The notes under the pieces: generated by a model
Databases searched by the model: none
Told to the model about the DNA's origin: nothing
What the model saw: only the letters and a program-made list of their open reading frames with translations
Shown: in pieces, positions 1 through 8,803 of the stretch
How the letters are laid out: each line of letters opens with the position of its first letter
How positions within the stretch are numbered: the first letter of the stretch is position 1
Position numbers and translations under genes: made by a program
NCBI GenBank assembly: GCA_947507735.1
Contig: CANNRA010000003.1
Coordinates: 1 to 32,839, forward strand
DNA length: 32,839 nt
Source of the DNA: Actinomycetota bacterium
GTDB taxonomy: Bacteria > Actinomycetota > Thermoleophilia > Gaiellales > Gaiellaceae
Reading direction: 5' to 3'

Positions 1-1
1 C

Positions 2-238
2 GGCCTCGTCGTCTTCCGGGTGAGCGGCTGCGCCGGCTGCCACACCCTCGCCGCGGCCGGGGCGATAGGCAGCGACGGGCCGAACCTCGACGGCCGCAAG
101 CCGGGCCAGGCGCGCATCTCGGCAGCCGTCAGTGGCGGCGCCTACGGCGGCAGCGGCATCGTGATGCCTGCCTTCACGCTCAGCCCGACCGACCTCGCGA
201 ACATCGCGGCGTTCGTCTACTCGGCAACCCACAGCTAG
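2..238 (+). CDS. Cytochrome c (class I) C-terminal part, truncated by left window edge
   Basis: Open frame from base 2: GLVVFRVSGCAGCHTLA...; CxxCH haem motif, later MPAF (axial Met) and ...LANIAAFVYSATHS typical cytochrome c C-terminus. Confidence 0.85.
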   Translation, partial: GLVVFRVSGCAGCHTLAAAGAIGSDGPNLDGRKPGQARISAAVSGGAYGGSGIVMPAFTLSPTDLANIAAFVYSATHS

Positions 239-441
239 CGGGAGAGCCCGCCCCAGCATCGAGCTCGCTCCTTGCCACGCTCGCCGGGCCGGCGCTGGCG
301 CGGTCGGTGGCACGCACCGGGCGGCCCTTTGCGTGCCCGGCGGCCCTCCCCGCCCGGCGTTCGGGTTCTAGACTCCGCAGAGGAGCCCGTACGAACCGTG
401 CGAAGAACGCCCTCACGGCGAACTTTCCAGAGAGGAACACC

Positions 442-1200
442 ATGAGCAGAGACCTTCATCTCACCAGCCCTTGCCTGAGCGGCCCCGACGTGCTGACGGT
501 GCAGCAGCGCCTGCTCGCGCTCGGCTTCCGCCCCGGCGACCGCGACGGCGAGTTCGGCCCGGCCACTGCAGGCGCGGTGGCGGCATTCCAGCGGGCGCAG
601 GGCCTGAAGGCGGACGGCTGGGTCGGCCAGGTGACGCGCGGTGCGCTGGAGTCCAGCGATGCGCAGCCCGCGACGCGCCGCGTCAAGCGCAAGGTGCTGC
701 CCGACGGCACGGTCACCGAGGAAGGCACCCCCGGCGAGCGCGCGCTTGCCGAGGCGCTCAGGCACCTCGGCGCGACCGAGCAGCCCGCAGGCTCGGGCAG
801 CCAGACGTTCGGCGCGTGGTTCGGCGTCGAGGGCGTGCCGTGGTCGGCGATCTTCGTCAGCTACTGCTTCGGCGTCGGGGCCCGGCTGACGCTCGGCAAG
901 AGCTACAAGGGCGCTGGCGCCTATCTCAACGGCTTCACCTACGTCCCGGCCGTCGAGGCGTGGCTGAACGCCTCGGGCTTCTGGTTCGGCCTCGCCGAGC
1001 CCCAGGCCGGCGACATCGTGATCTTCGCGAACGCAGGCGGGCTCCCCGAGCACATCGGCATCGTCGAGGCAGTCGCCGCCGACGGCAGCTTCACCGCGAT
1101 CGAGGGCGACACGCCCACCGACGGCACGGGCGCGCAGGGAGTGCAGCGCCGCAAGCGCACCATGGCGGAGGCCGTCGGCTTCGGCCGCGTCGAGGAGTAG
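442..1200 (+). CDS. Peptidoglycan-binding domain protein with C-terminal CHAP-like amidase domain
   Basis: ATG at 442 after AGAGAGG; N-term VLTVQQRLLALGFRPGDRDGEFGPATAGAVAAFQRAQGL (PG_binding_1); C-term PEHIGIVEAV... (CHAP-like). Confidence 0.8.
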   Translation: MSRDLHLTSPCLSGPDVLTVQQRLLALGFRPGDRDGEFGPATAGAVAAFQRAQGLKADGWVGQVTRGALESSDAQPATRRVKRKVLPDGTVTEEGTPGERALAEALRHLGATEQPAGSGSQTFGAWFGVEGVPWSAIFVSYCFGVGARLTLGKSYKGAGAYLNGFTYVPAVEAWLNASGFWFGLAEPQAGDIVIFANAGGLPEHIGIVEAVAADGSFTAIEGDTPTDGTGAQGVQRRKRTMAEAVGFGRVEE

Positions 1201-1323
1201 GCGCCGAAGCGGCAGCCCGAGCGTCCGTAGCCGCGCGCAATCCGCCATCCGCGGTGGCACGGATGCCCGACCTCCAGCGAGGGCCGACACTCTGACCAAA
1301 ACCTCATCGAGGAGGGAAGGGTC

Positions 1324-1806
1324 ATGGGCACCGGTCGACGGATTGCACGCATGGGAAGCGCTGGGCTTGCCGCGCTGGCGCTCGCGGCGCCGGCAACGGC
1401 AACGGCAGCGCGGACGACGGCGAGAGCCGACGACTTCCGGGCACGCGCCACCGCCGTCTGCAGCGTGGAGATGGGCGCCGTCAACCGGCAGATCGCCGCG
1501 GCGAATGCGGCGAAGACGGCGGCGCAGCAGTCGAAGCAGCTGGTGGGCCTCGCCAGGGCGCTGCGCCGGCTCTCGACCGGGCTGAGCGCGCTGGCAGCAC
1601 CGCCCCAGGTGACAACCGCGAACGAGTGGCGCGACCTGACCGGCCTGACGCGCGTCGCAGCCGACGACTACGAGGTCGTCGCCGCCGACATCAAGCGCGG
1701 TGCGAACGCGGTCGGTATCAGGGCCTACCTCGCGCGGGCGAAGGGCGAGGTCGCCCTGGCGAAGATCGCAGCGAAGAAGCTCGGCCTGACCGCCTGCAGC
1801 AGGTAG
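1324..1806 (+). CDS. Small secreted protein of unknown function
   Basis: ORF with N-terminal signal-like hydrophobic stretch (GSAGLAALALAAPATATAA) and two Cys; GGAGGGAAGG upstream of ATG. Confidence 0.65.
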   Translation: MGTGRRIARMGSAGLAALALAAPATATAARTTARADDFRARATAVCSVEMGAVNRQIAAANAAKTAAQQSKQLVGLARALRRLSTGLSALAAPPQVTTANEWRDLTGLTRVAADDYEVVAADIKRGANAVGIRAYLARAKGEVALAKIAAKKLGLTACSR

Positions 1807-1842
1807 AGCGGCCGAGCCAGGACGGCTCACCCGACCTGTCGC

Positions 1843-1884
1843 ATGCCCCCGGCAAGAATCGAACTTGCGCTCACGGTTTAGGAA
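1843..1884 (-). repeat. attL: duplicated 3' fragment of tRNA-Arg(CCU)
   Basis: atgcccccggcaagaatcgaacttgcgctcacggtttaggaa identical to 17290-17331; no 5' half of tRNA follows. Confidence 0.95.
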
Positions 1885-1946
1885 GCGCGCTGGAGTCTTG
1901 GGCTTCTCCCTGTAAACGGCCACTTCGCGACCGAAGGGTTGGATGA

Positions 1947-1967
1947 TGCGCCAGTGATTGCGCCAGC
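1947..1967 (+). promoter_or_regulatory. Putative integrase arm-type site pair (attL side)
   Basis: TGCGCCAGT-gat-TGCGCCAGC; matching pairs near attR and between int and xis. Confidence 0.6.
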
Positions 1968-2056
1968 TGGACTTCAGAAAGGGAGCCCGACGAAGTAGCC
2001 GCGGCACAGCGTGACCACGAGGCGCTCGATCGATGGTCCTCATCGCTGACCCGAGA

Positions 2057-2656
2057 CTACGTAGGCAGCGAGACTCGCGACTGGAACCCGTAGAAGCGAT
2101 GAATCACGTCGTGCCGCCACGGCGCGGGGACACGGGCGACACGCCGCACGCCTCCAACCCGAAGACCTTCGTAGAGCTGAGCCGTCGGGACGGCGATTGG
2201 CTTCTTGAAGTCGAAGAAGATCTGAGGCATCGCGTCATCCGGGCCTTCGTCCCCGATGCCTGCGGTGTCGAATACGTGGTACCGCGCATTGTCATTTCGG
2301 ATGACAATCTTCCACGCCTTCGTTTCAGGGACGTGCTGCTTTACGTGTGCTTCGTCATAGACGTCGCACACGAGAACGTGGGGCACTGCCTTGGCCTTCG
2401 AATCGGCGTCGGCGGCCTGTGGGGTCAGGGCATTCTTGGAGTCGTCATCAGGGAACCGCTCGTTGAAGTCCCATACGAGATCGCAGTCGGGAGTCATGAC
2501 GATGACGAGCGCGTGCAAGAAAGATGTGATCGAGACTTCCAGGTCTGCCGGATGCTCGGTGGGCGGAATGCCTGGGCGGTGTTCCCATATCGGTCCGAGG
2601 ATCTCGCCCTGCTTGACAGGGCCGACAGCGGGCGACGCCTCGTAGCGAAAGCCCAC
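2057..2656 (-). CDS. Uncharacterised protein with QGEIL...VMTPDCDL motif, third gene of TIGR04255 cassette
   Basis: GTG start, GGAG upstream; VKQGEILGPI and ALVIVMTPDCDL motifs; 16 bp after preceding gene. Confidence 0.75.
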   Translation of the reverse strand: MGFRYEASPAVGPVKQGEILGPIWEHRPGIPPTEHPADLEVSITSFLHALVIVMTPDCDLVWDFNERFPDDDSKNALTPQAADADSKAKAVPHVLVCDVYDEAHVKQHVPETKAWKIVIRNDNARYHVFDTAGIGDEGPDDAMPQIFFDFKKPIAVPTAQLYEGLRVGGVRRVARVPAPWRHDVIHRFYGFQSRVSLPT

Positions 2657-2672
2657 CCGTCGCTCCAGCGCT

Positions 2673-2993
2673 TCAGTCAGCGACCACGAAGTGGGTGCGC
2701 TCGGCTAGCGCGGTGATCTTCGCCTTGCGCTCAATCACACGCTGTTGGACAGGTGCTGCGAGCAGCATCATCCGGTCGCGATGAAACTCCAGCATCTCAC
2801 CGAGCGACTCGACAGCCTCGTCGAGACCGTTCGGCGGCATCATGAAGAGAAGGGCATGGGCCATCATCCGCTTCGTCACCTCTTCTTGGCCGACGCCGCC
2901 AGTGGTGAACGCAAGGTCATACCCACCCGCGCAGAGCGTCCCGCTCAGGTCGTCGAACTCGACGGAGTGTCCCTCGGCCCTGCTAATCGTCAC
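2673..2993 (-). CDS. Small uncharacterised protein, middle gene of TIGR04255 cassette
   Basis: GTG at 2993 preceded by GGGGGAGC and overlapping TAG of upstream gene; VTISRAEGHSVEFDDLSGTLCAGGYDL... Confidence 0.65.
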   Translation of the reverse strand: MTISRAEGHSVEFDDLSGTLCAGGYDLAFTTGGVGQEEVTKRMMAHALLFMMPPNGLDEAVESLGEMLEFHRDRMMLLAAPVQQRVIERKAKITALAERTHFVVAD

Positions 2994-3765
2994 GCTCCCC
3001 CAGGGCAGCCCCCAAGCGAGGCTCGATGGCCCATCGGAATAGGTCGCCTGCCTGTCGGTTGAACTTGTCAAGCGTGACAAAAACTGCATCAGTGGCACTC
3101 CTCTCGTTGAGGAACCAGTCGGCATCGACGGTGAAGTGATCGCGGCTCGCGCCGTCTAGCAAGCCATGAACCAAGCGGACAGAGGCCCCCTGCGGGTCGT
3201 CCAGCGCGATGAACGTTTCGCCTCGGAGCGAGCGTACTCCTCCTCTGAGCGAAGGCTGATCAGCAAGCACGCCGAGCACGGCAGGAGACAGCAACTCGAC
3301 CCAGGGAACATCGGCGAGCCCAAGCCTCTCGCGATCGATCACGTCCCGGTAGCGAAGCCCGACCCTGCTGTAGAAGGCCGGCCGGTACACGTCCTCCAGC
3401 GCCTGCTTGGCGTGTTCGACCGCTTGCCGGAAGACCTCCCATCGCGAGTAGTTGTTGACGGAGATCGCCAAGAACTCGCTGGAGAGTGTCAGGCTTGCCG
3501 ATTCGTCCTCCGAGCTGAATCGGTGAGGGAAGGCCTCCTGGGAGACAGCGACGGGGAGCTCGGCAAGGAGCTTCGCCAGCCCTGCTGGCATGTTCAGCAC
3601 GGGCTCGACCCGAGAGTAGATCGGGTACACATCGCGGACGCGCTCCTGAAACGGTGCAGGTAGCTCAGCCGCGATCGCGAGGATGCTAGGGAAGGTGAGC
3701 TGGCAGATGACCTCGACGAGCGGGTTCTCGCGAAACACCAATCGGCGGGATTCGGGGAAGGACAT
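2983..3765 (-). CDS. TIGR04255 family protein
   Basis: RRLVFRENPLVEVICQLTFPSIL N-terminus, LTLSSEFLAISVNNYSRWEVF and YSRVGLRYRDVI typical of TIGR04255. Confidence 0.8.
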   Translation of the reverse strand: MSFPESRRLVFRENPLVEVICQLTFPSILAIAAELPAPFQERVRDVYPIYSRVEPVLNMPAGLAKLLAELPVAVSQEAFPHRFSSEDESASLTLSSEFLAISVNNYSRWEVFRQAVEHAKQALEDVYRPAFYSRVGLRYRDVIDRERLGLADVPWVELLSPAVLGVLADQPSLRGGVRSLRGETFIALDDPQGASVRLVHGLLDGASRDHFTVDADWFLNERSATDAVFVTLDKFNRQAGDLFRWAIEPRLGAALGERDD

Positions 3766-3994
3766 CAGCTTCTGTCCATGCGCACGAGCGTGGACACCCA
3801 CGCGCGTCTCATCCGAGCCATCATCGAATAGACCCTAGCGTTCCAAGCAGACACAGCAAAACGTGAACGTCAAAAATGCGCCATGAGCAGGAAGATCACG
3901 GTGGGGCACCCCTCGTCTCGCTGCCGCCCACCAAGACGGCAGCTCCGGCGGAGAGCGATTGCCCTCGGCCGGAGCCCACTTCGCGCAGGTGCCG

Positions 3995-5158
3995 CTAGGA
4001 AGCGGCCAGGTCATCCTCGAAGTACGTGTCGAGGCGGTCGGCCGCAGCAGCCTCACTGCCCCGCAGCAGGTGCCCGTAGCGATCCAACGTGGTCGCGACG
4101 CTCGCGTGCCCGATGTACGTGGAGATCTCCTTGACGTTCAGCCCGGTGTCGATCAGGAACGAGACAGCCGCGTGCCGAGCCACGTGAATCGACGTGACGG
4201 GAAGACCGGCCTCCTCCCATGCGTTCTTCGCCCGCCGGCTGACCGTCGAACCCACGAACGGCTTCACGCCGTCAGCGCCGAACACCAGCCCCGTCGACCG
4301 GCCCGTGCGGAGCCGGTGCTCGGCCAGCAGCGTCCGCAGCCGCTGCGTGAGAGGCACGACCCGCGTGCCCGCCTTGCTCTTCGGGACGATGAACTCCCGG
4401 GCCACACCGTCCCACCCGCGCTCCACCTTGACCGTCTTCGCATCCAGGTCAACGGCCGACCAGTCAAGCGCCTGGATCTCGCCGAGACGCAGCCCACCGT
4501 AGAACGCCGTCGCCCACAGGGCCCTGTCGCCGTCCGGCAGCGCCGCGAGGAGCTTCACCACATCGTCCTTCGTCACATCTGACCTCCTTGTGAGTTCGAC
4601 GGCAGGCATCTCGAGCCCGGCCGTCGGGTTGACAACAACATCGCCGCGCTTGCAGGCACGCCTGAAGATGGGCCGCAGCGGCATCAAGGTGTTCCGCACC
4701 GTGCTCGGACTCGCACCCCTGGCCAGCAGGCCGTCGGAGAAGTCTTGAAGATCAAGGCGGCTGAGGCTCGACAAACGGACGCTGCCGAACTCGGGCAGCA
4801 CCTCCGTCTCCATCGCCGCGCGATACCCGCGCAACGTGCTCGGCTTGAACTCGGCACCCTTCCGGGCACGGATCAGGCCGGAGCACGCCCCCGCGTACCA
4901 CTCATCCCAGGCCACCCGGACGGTCACCGGCGTCGGGGGCGCAAGCCGGCCCTTCCGCACGTCGACGACGGCGTCAGCGCGCCACGCCTTCGCAGCGGCC
5001 TTCGTCGGGAACGTCCGACGGATCTTCCGGCCGTGGCGGGCGTGATACGCCCATGCCTCCCAGCTGGGCGAGCACTTGCAGTCACCGCCGGCCTTCACCG
5101 GGCAGCCGCTGCGGTGACGGGGGCGCAGCCCCACCGGGTTATCCTTCGTCCGCGTCAC
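3995..5158 (-). CDS. int: Tyrosine recombinase / phage-type integrase
   Basis: Catalytic-domain motifs GGLRLGEIQALDW, SIHVARHAAVSFLIDTGLNVKEISTYIGHASVATTLDRYGHLL (R...HxxR...Y); N-terminal arm-binding-like region. Confidence 0.93.
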   Translation of the reverse strand: MTRTKDNPVGLRPRHRSGCPVKAGGDCKCSPSWEAWAYHARHGRKIRRTFPTKAAAKAWRADAVVDVRKGRLAPPTPVTVRVAWDEWYAGACSGLIRARKGAEFKPSTLRGYRAAMETEVLPEFGSVRLSSLSRLDLQDFSDGLLARGASPSTVRNTLMPLRPIFRRACKRGDVVVNPTAGLEMPAVELTRRSDVTKDDVVKLLAALPDGDRALWATAFYGGLRLGEIQALDWSAVDLDAKTVKVERGWDGVAREFIVPKSKAGTRVVPLTQRLRTLLAEHRLRTGRSTGLVFGADGVKPFVGSTVSRRAKNAWEEAGLPVTSIHVARHAAVSFLIDTGLNVKEISTYIGHASVATTLDRYGHLLRGSEAAAADRLDTYFEDDLAAS

Positions 5159-5250
5159 GATGCACCTCGTGTCGTCAGGGCGGGGCCGTTAGCGCGGTGC
5201 CCGCCCGTTGTCTCTTCCGGCATCAAGCTAACTCTGTGTGCCTGAACCAT

Positions 5251-5274
5251 CCAGTGCCCGCCGTCCGGCACTGG
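5251..5274. promoter_or_regulatory. 8-bp perfect inverted repeat in int-xis intergenic region
   Basis: CCAGTGCC-cgccgtcc-GGCACTGG. Confidence 0.5.
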
Positions 5275-5289
5275 CGCATTACTGGCGCA
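5270..5289 (-). promoter_or_regulatory. Putative integrase arm-type site pair in int-xis intergenic region
   Basis: Plus strand ACTGGCGCA-tt-ACTGGCGCA = minus strand TGCGCCAGT-aa-TGCGCCAGT. Confidence 0.55.
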
Positions 5290-5351
5290 CGCCTTCGCAA
5301 CCGCCCACAGCAAGCGGCCTCCCGGAACGCACACGGTTACGGAGGCCGCGT

Positions 5352-5624
5352 TCACAGGCCCTCCCGGAGCGTCCGCTCGGCGTGCGTGGCGACCCACTTC
5401 TGCAACTCGGCGACAGGCACGAGCACCAAGCGACCCCGCCGGATCAGCTTCAGCTCGGGCCGGACGTGCGTCGCGAAGAACTCCTCCGAGACACCGAGCG
5501 CCGCGATCGCTTCCTCCAAGCGATACGTGAGGCGCGGCACCGGCGGCACCTGCCGCGCGACCACCCCGCCGACAATCGCCTCCACGAGCAGCTCCAACAT
5601 CACCGGCGACGGCTGGGCGCTCAA
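5352..5624 (-). CDS. Excisionase-like helix-turn-helix protein
   Basis: RLTYRLEEAIAALGVSEEFFATHVRPELKLIRRGRLVLVPVAELQKWVATHA: MerR/Xis-type HTH; position upstream of int. Confidence 0.75.
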   Translation of the reverse strand: MSAQPSPVMLELLVEAIVGGVVARQVPPVPRLTYRLEEAIAALGVSEEFFATHVRPELKLIRRGRLVLVPVAELQKWVATHAERTLREGL

Positions 5625-5724
5625 CTCGACCGTCCCCGCATCAGAATCAGGAAGAGGCTGTAGTACCAGTACCTAAGGTTCTTGTTCTTGTTCTTCCTTA
5701 CGAGACAACATCTGTGATCTAGGG

Positions 5725-5925
5725 CAACTCCGATGCTGGTGGGGCGGGCGGCGGCCTTTTGCCCGTGGTTGGGCGGAATCCGGGGGGCGACGAACTCCGA
5801 TGACTTCTCCTCGATCTCCGAGCTGTGTCCGAAACGGCTAGACGGGTGAACTCCGAACGTCCGCTCGGTCACGGCCCCGCAGGCCGCGTGGTTGCGCCCA
5901 GCCTGGTGATCGCGGATCTCCGATG
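5725..5925. repeat. Iteron-like cluster, 5 copies of ~11-bp GAWCTCCGAWS
   Basis: CAACTCCGATG 5725-5735, GAACTCCGATG 5792-5802, GATCTCCGAGC 5813-5823, GAACTCCGAAC 5848-5858, GATCTCCGATG 5915-5925. Confidence 0.55.
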
Positions 5926-5940
5926 CGGTGGTGTGCGCGT

Positions 5941-6405
5941 TCACCGCGGCATATCCGATCCTTGACACGCTGCGAGACGCAGCTCGATGCGGTAGGCGGC
6001 GGTCTTGCCGCGGCCGGGAGGGTCGAACTCGATGTAGCCGCGGTCTCGGAGGTTCTTAAGGTCGTTCGCGATGCTGTCTCGGGACTTCTCGGGGAGGCCG
6101 AGAACGTCGAGCAGTTCGCGGATCTGCACAGTGACGGAGCCTGGCTGCGTGAAGTGATTCGCGGCCTGGTGCACGTTTAGGTGGACGAGGATCAGGTACT
6201 CGCGTTGGCTGATGAGGCCCGCGTTGCGCTCCCTGTACAGCCGTGTAGGAACCGGTGCGAACTGCTCGACACGCTTCCTCTGGCGGTCGTGCGTCCGGGC
6301 CGTCCGGGCAGCCTGCCCGAACTCATCGGAAGCGTCGCCAACCTTGAACTCCGGCATGTCGTCGTCAGAACCCGGCGCGTCGGGCAGGACGTAGTCGTCG
6401 CTCAC
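5941..6405 (-). CDS. Winged-helix DNA-binding protein, replication/regulation module
   Basis: LISQREYLILVHLNVHQAANHFTQPGSVTVQIRELLDVLGLPEKSRDSIANDLKNLRDRGYIEFDPPGRGKTAAYRIEL. Confidence 0.65.
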   Translation of the reverse strand: MSDDYVLPDAPGSDDDMPEFKVGDASDEFGQAARTARTHDRQRKRVEQFAPVPTRLYRERNAGLISQREYLILVHLNVHQAANHFTQPGSVTVQIRELLDVLGLPEKSRDSIANDLKNLRDRGYIEFDPPGRGKTAAYRIELRLAACQGSDMPR

Positions 6406-7181
6406 AGGAACTGCTCCCAGGGCGGCTGTGGGCGCGGGGAGAGGCGGGCGCGGCGGCGGCGAGCGTCGTCTTCGGCCCGCTTCAAGTGGCGGTCGAGTGC
6501 GTCCCTGCCGCCGTGAAGGTAGATGCTGCGGGCGTCGCGACCGTCGGGGAGCCTGACTGGGATCGCGTCCGGAACGTCGCGCACGACCTTCTGGTTCATC
6601 GCGCGGCCGGGACGGTCACCGTCTCCGAGCACGAAGACGCGGCCGAATGGGGAGACGTGCTTGGCCCACTCGGGCTTCCAGATCGTCGCGGATGGAAGGC
6701 CGATCACCGCGACTCCGTGGAATCGCGAGCCGTCGGGGACGCCGCGGTAGGCGCTGCGGCAGGCAAGGGTGTCGCTGTCGCCCTCGGCGACCAGCAGCAC
6801 CCAGCAGTGCCGCTCCTCGACGGGAGGAAGCGTCTCCAGGCCGAGCGGGATGATGGCCGCTTCCTTCGGCTCGCCCCACCACGGATTCCGACCGGGGGTA
6901 CGCCAAATCAGCTTCTCGCGGCAGAGCGACGCGTCCGGGTTCAGGTAGGGGATGCGAATCAGGCCACGCCTCTCGGTGACGAGAGCGGCACCCAGGACGT
7001 CGGGGTCGATGCCCTTCCAGTCAACGACCCACCTCCAGCCCTCGTTGAGCGGCGGAAGCCCAGGGGTCGACTTGTCAGCACCGTCCCCGGACGTGCCGAC
7101 CAGCGGCCCTGCAAGGTAGGAGATCGTGCCGGAGTGCAACTGGCCGTCTGCGGTGTGGCCGTTGGAGTCGCGTTTCGTCAC
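6402..7181 (-). CDS. Toprim-domain primase-like protein
   Basis: VLLVAEGDSDTLA and RVFVLGDGDRPGRAMNQKV (Toprim E and DxD motifs); GTG start overlapping TGA of methyltransferase (GTGA). Confidence 0.75.
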   Translation of the reverse strand: MTKRDSNGHTADGQLHSGTISYLAGPLVGTSGDGADKSTPGLPPLNEGWRWVVDWKGIDPDVLGAALVTERRGLIRIPYLNPDASLCREKLIWRTPGRNPWWGEPKEAAIIPLGLETLPPVEERHCWVLLVAEGDSDTLACRSAYRGVPDGSRFHGVAVIGLPSATIWKPEWAKHVSPFGRVFVLGDGDRPGRAMNQKVVRDVPDAIPVRLPDGRDARSIYLHGGRDALDRHLKRAEDDARRRRARLSPRPQPPWEQFL

Positions 7182-7996
7182 GCTTCCACCTGCTCGAACG
7201 GCACGGGAACGAGACGTAACCGGCGTGCCGCGAATGACGGATCCAGGTCGCAGAGGAGCGCCTTCCGGTCGCTCTCGCGGGCGGCGCGTCCGACGTTCCC
7301 GGAGCCGCAGAAGGGGTCGATCACGGTGTCGCCGGGAGCACTCCAATGGCGGATCAGCAGCGACAGCAAGTCGACCGGCTTCTCTGTCGGATAGGCGTCA
7401 CGGCCACGGACTCCCGGGTACCGCTGAACCGACCTGACGTTGCGGAAGTTCCCCTCCCTCCGGCCCTTCTCCAGGTCAAGGATGAACTCGTGCTGCGCCC
7501 TGACATCGGTGCCCATCCCGAGCTTGCACTTGTCCCAGACGATGCACCGCTTCACTTCGAACCCGACGGCCTTCGCAGCGGATTCGAAGATCGGGCGGTA
7601 CCACTCGTCGCAGAAGACGAGGCAGTGAGCGTTGGCTGCAAGCACCCTGTACAGCTCGCCGAAGACGGTCGGCCACACGTCGTCCGACGCGGTGTGCTCG
7701 AACCACTTCTTGAAGCTGCTGCCGCGCCGGTCGAAGAAGTAGGGCGGATCCGTGACGGCGAGGTCGACACTCTCCGATGGGAGAGACGCGAGCCAGTGTG
7801 TCGCGTCGCCTTCGACCAGGGTTACAAGGTCATCGCGTCGGGCGTCACGGCCTCGCCCGCGGTACGCCTTCTGCTTGCAAGCCGGGGTGCAGAAGCGCCG
7901 CTTCCGGCCGGTCTCCGGCTGCCAGAGCGGCGCTGAGCAGACCGGGCAGCGATCCGCCAGGGGTGGGCGCGAAGCCACAGCGAGCTTCGCGCTCAC
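7178..7996 (-). CDS. DNA (adenine-N6 or cytosine-N4) methyltransferase with N-terminal Cys motif
   Basis: DLAVTDPPYFFDR (motif IV), DPFCGSGNVGRAARES (motif I); N-term CPVC...CTPACK. Confidence 0.9.
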   Translation of the reverse strand: MSAKLAVASRPPLADRCPVCSAPLWQPETGRKRRFCTPACKQKAYRGRGRDARRDDLVTLVEGDATHWLASLPSESVDLAVTDPPYFFDRRGSSFKKWFEHTASDDVWPTVFGELYRVLAANAHCLVFCDEWYRPIFESAAKAVGFEVKRCIVWDKCKLGMGTDVRAQHEFILDLEKGRREGNFRNVRSVQRYPGVRGRDAYPTEKPVDLLSLLIRHWSAPGDTVIDPFCGSGNVGRAARESDRKALLCDLDPSFAARRLRLVPVPFEQVEA

Positions 7997-8601
7997 CAGC
8001 TGCCCTCCCCCGGGCGCAGCCCGGGAGCAGGGTCTTCGTCGCTACCGCCTCCTCGGGAGGGGTCGCCCGGCGACCGGGCGGTGCTCGAACGGCGGCGCGA
8101 ACGCGACGCGCGGGCGCGCGGGGCGCGCCGGATCATCGAGTCGTGCGGACGGCGGACGGGCTGCGGCGCACGTGACATAGGAACGGGCCGCGGCCGATAC
8201 GACCGCGCGATCTCCTCACGGCGCTCGTCGAACTTGCGATCCACCCTGTCCTCCGCAACGCCCTCCAGGTAGCCAGGGAGTTCGTCGTCAACGACAGACT
8301 CCAGCTCCCACAGCTCGGCCCTCACGGCGTCCTCGTAGTCCCAAGAAGTGAACTCGTTCAGCTGGCGAATGCGCCCGGCGAGTTCGGGATCGTGGGCGCA
8401 GATCTCACACCAGCGTTCCATGTACGCCGGGTGGAACGTCGTGCGGCCCTTCGCGCACTCCTGGAGGATCTGGATGTCTTCGGCGCTGAGGTCGGGGCCG
8501 AGGACGAAGTCCGGGTCAAAGTCGCACGCGCCTTCGGCGCGCAGGTCTTCCATCAGCTGGCGGCTAATCGCAGCGGCCTTCTCGGTGTCCTTCGTATTCA
8601 A
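7993..8601 (-). CDS. Hypothetical protein upstream of methyltransferase
   Basis: Long ORF overlapping methyltransferase start by 4 nt; acidic N-terminal half, Arg/Ser-rich tail; exact start uncertain (TTG or downstream ATG). Confidence 0.6.
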   Translation of the reverse strand: MNTKDTEKAAAISRQLMEDLRAEGACDFDPDFVLGPDLSAEDIQILQECAKGRTTFHPAYMERWCEICAHDPELAGRIRQLNEFTSWDYEDAVRAELWELESVVDDELPGYLEGVAEDRVDRKFDERREEIARSYRPRPVPMSRAPQPVRRPHDSMIRRAPRARASRSRRRSSTARSPGDPSRGGGSDEDPAPGLRPGEGSW

Positions 8602-8803
8602 GGCGACTGCATGGTAGGGCCAAGTACCGTCTGCTGCAACCGCAGTTTCTACTGCCTAACGCTCCCACTGCAGGCGCTGTGTTGGCCGGACGTGCAACAT
8701 GCTGGCTCGGCGGCGGCGGCAGCGGTACGAACGACGCGCTGCGTGGAACTCATGTGCCGCGTATCACGCCGATCGTGGCTCAGATGCAGCAGCGGGCGAT
8801 TCC

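Noticed and set aside
1843-1884. Second functional tRNA gene at attL
   Set aside because: Only the 3' 42 nt are present; no 5' acceptor, D arm or full anticodon stem.
235-2043. 602-aa minus-strand ORF
   Set aside because: Runs antisense to the CHAP and secreted-protein genes and the att repeat; low-complexity Arg/Ala-rich shadow ORF typical of high GC.
2033-2716. 227-aa plus-strand ORF
   Set aside because: Antisense to the QGEIL/DCDL gene, which has RBS, operon context and recognisable motifs.
5621-5968. 115-aa minus-strand ORF between xis and winged-helix genes
   Set aside because: No domain motifs, coincides with the repeat cluster and a lower-GC stretch; more likely non-coding regulatory DNA.
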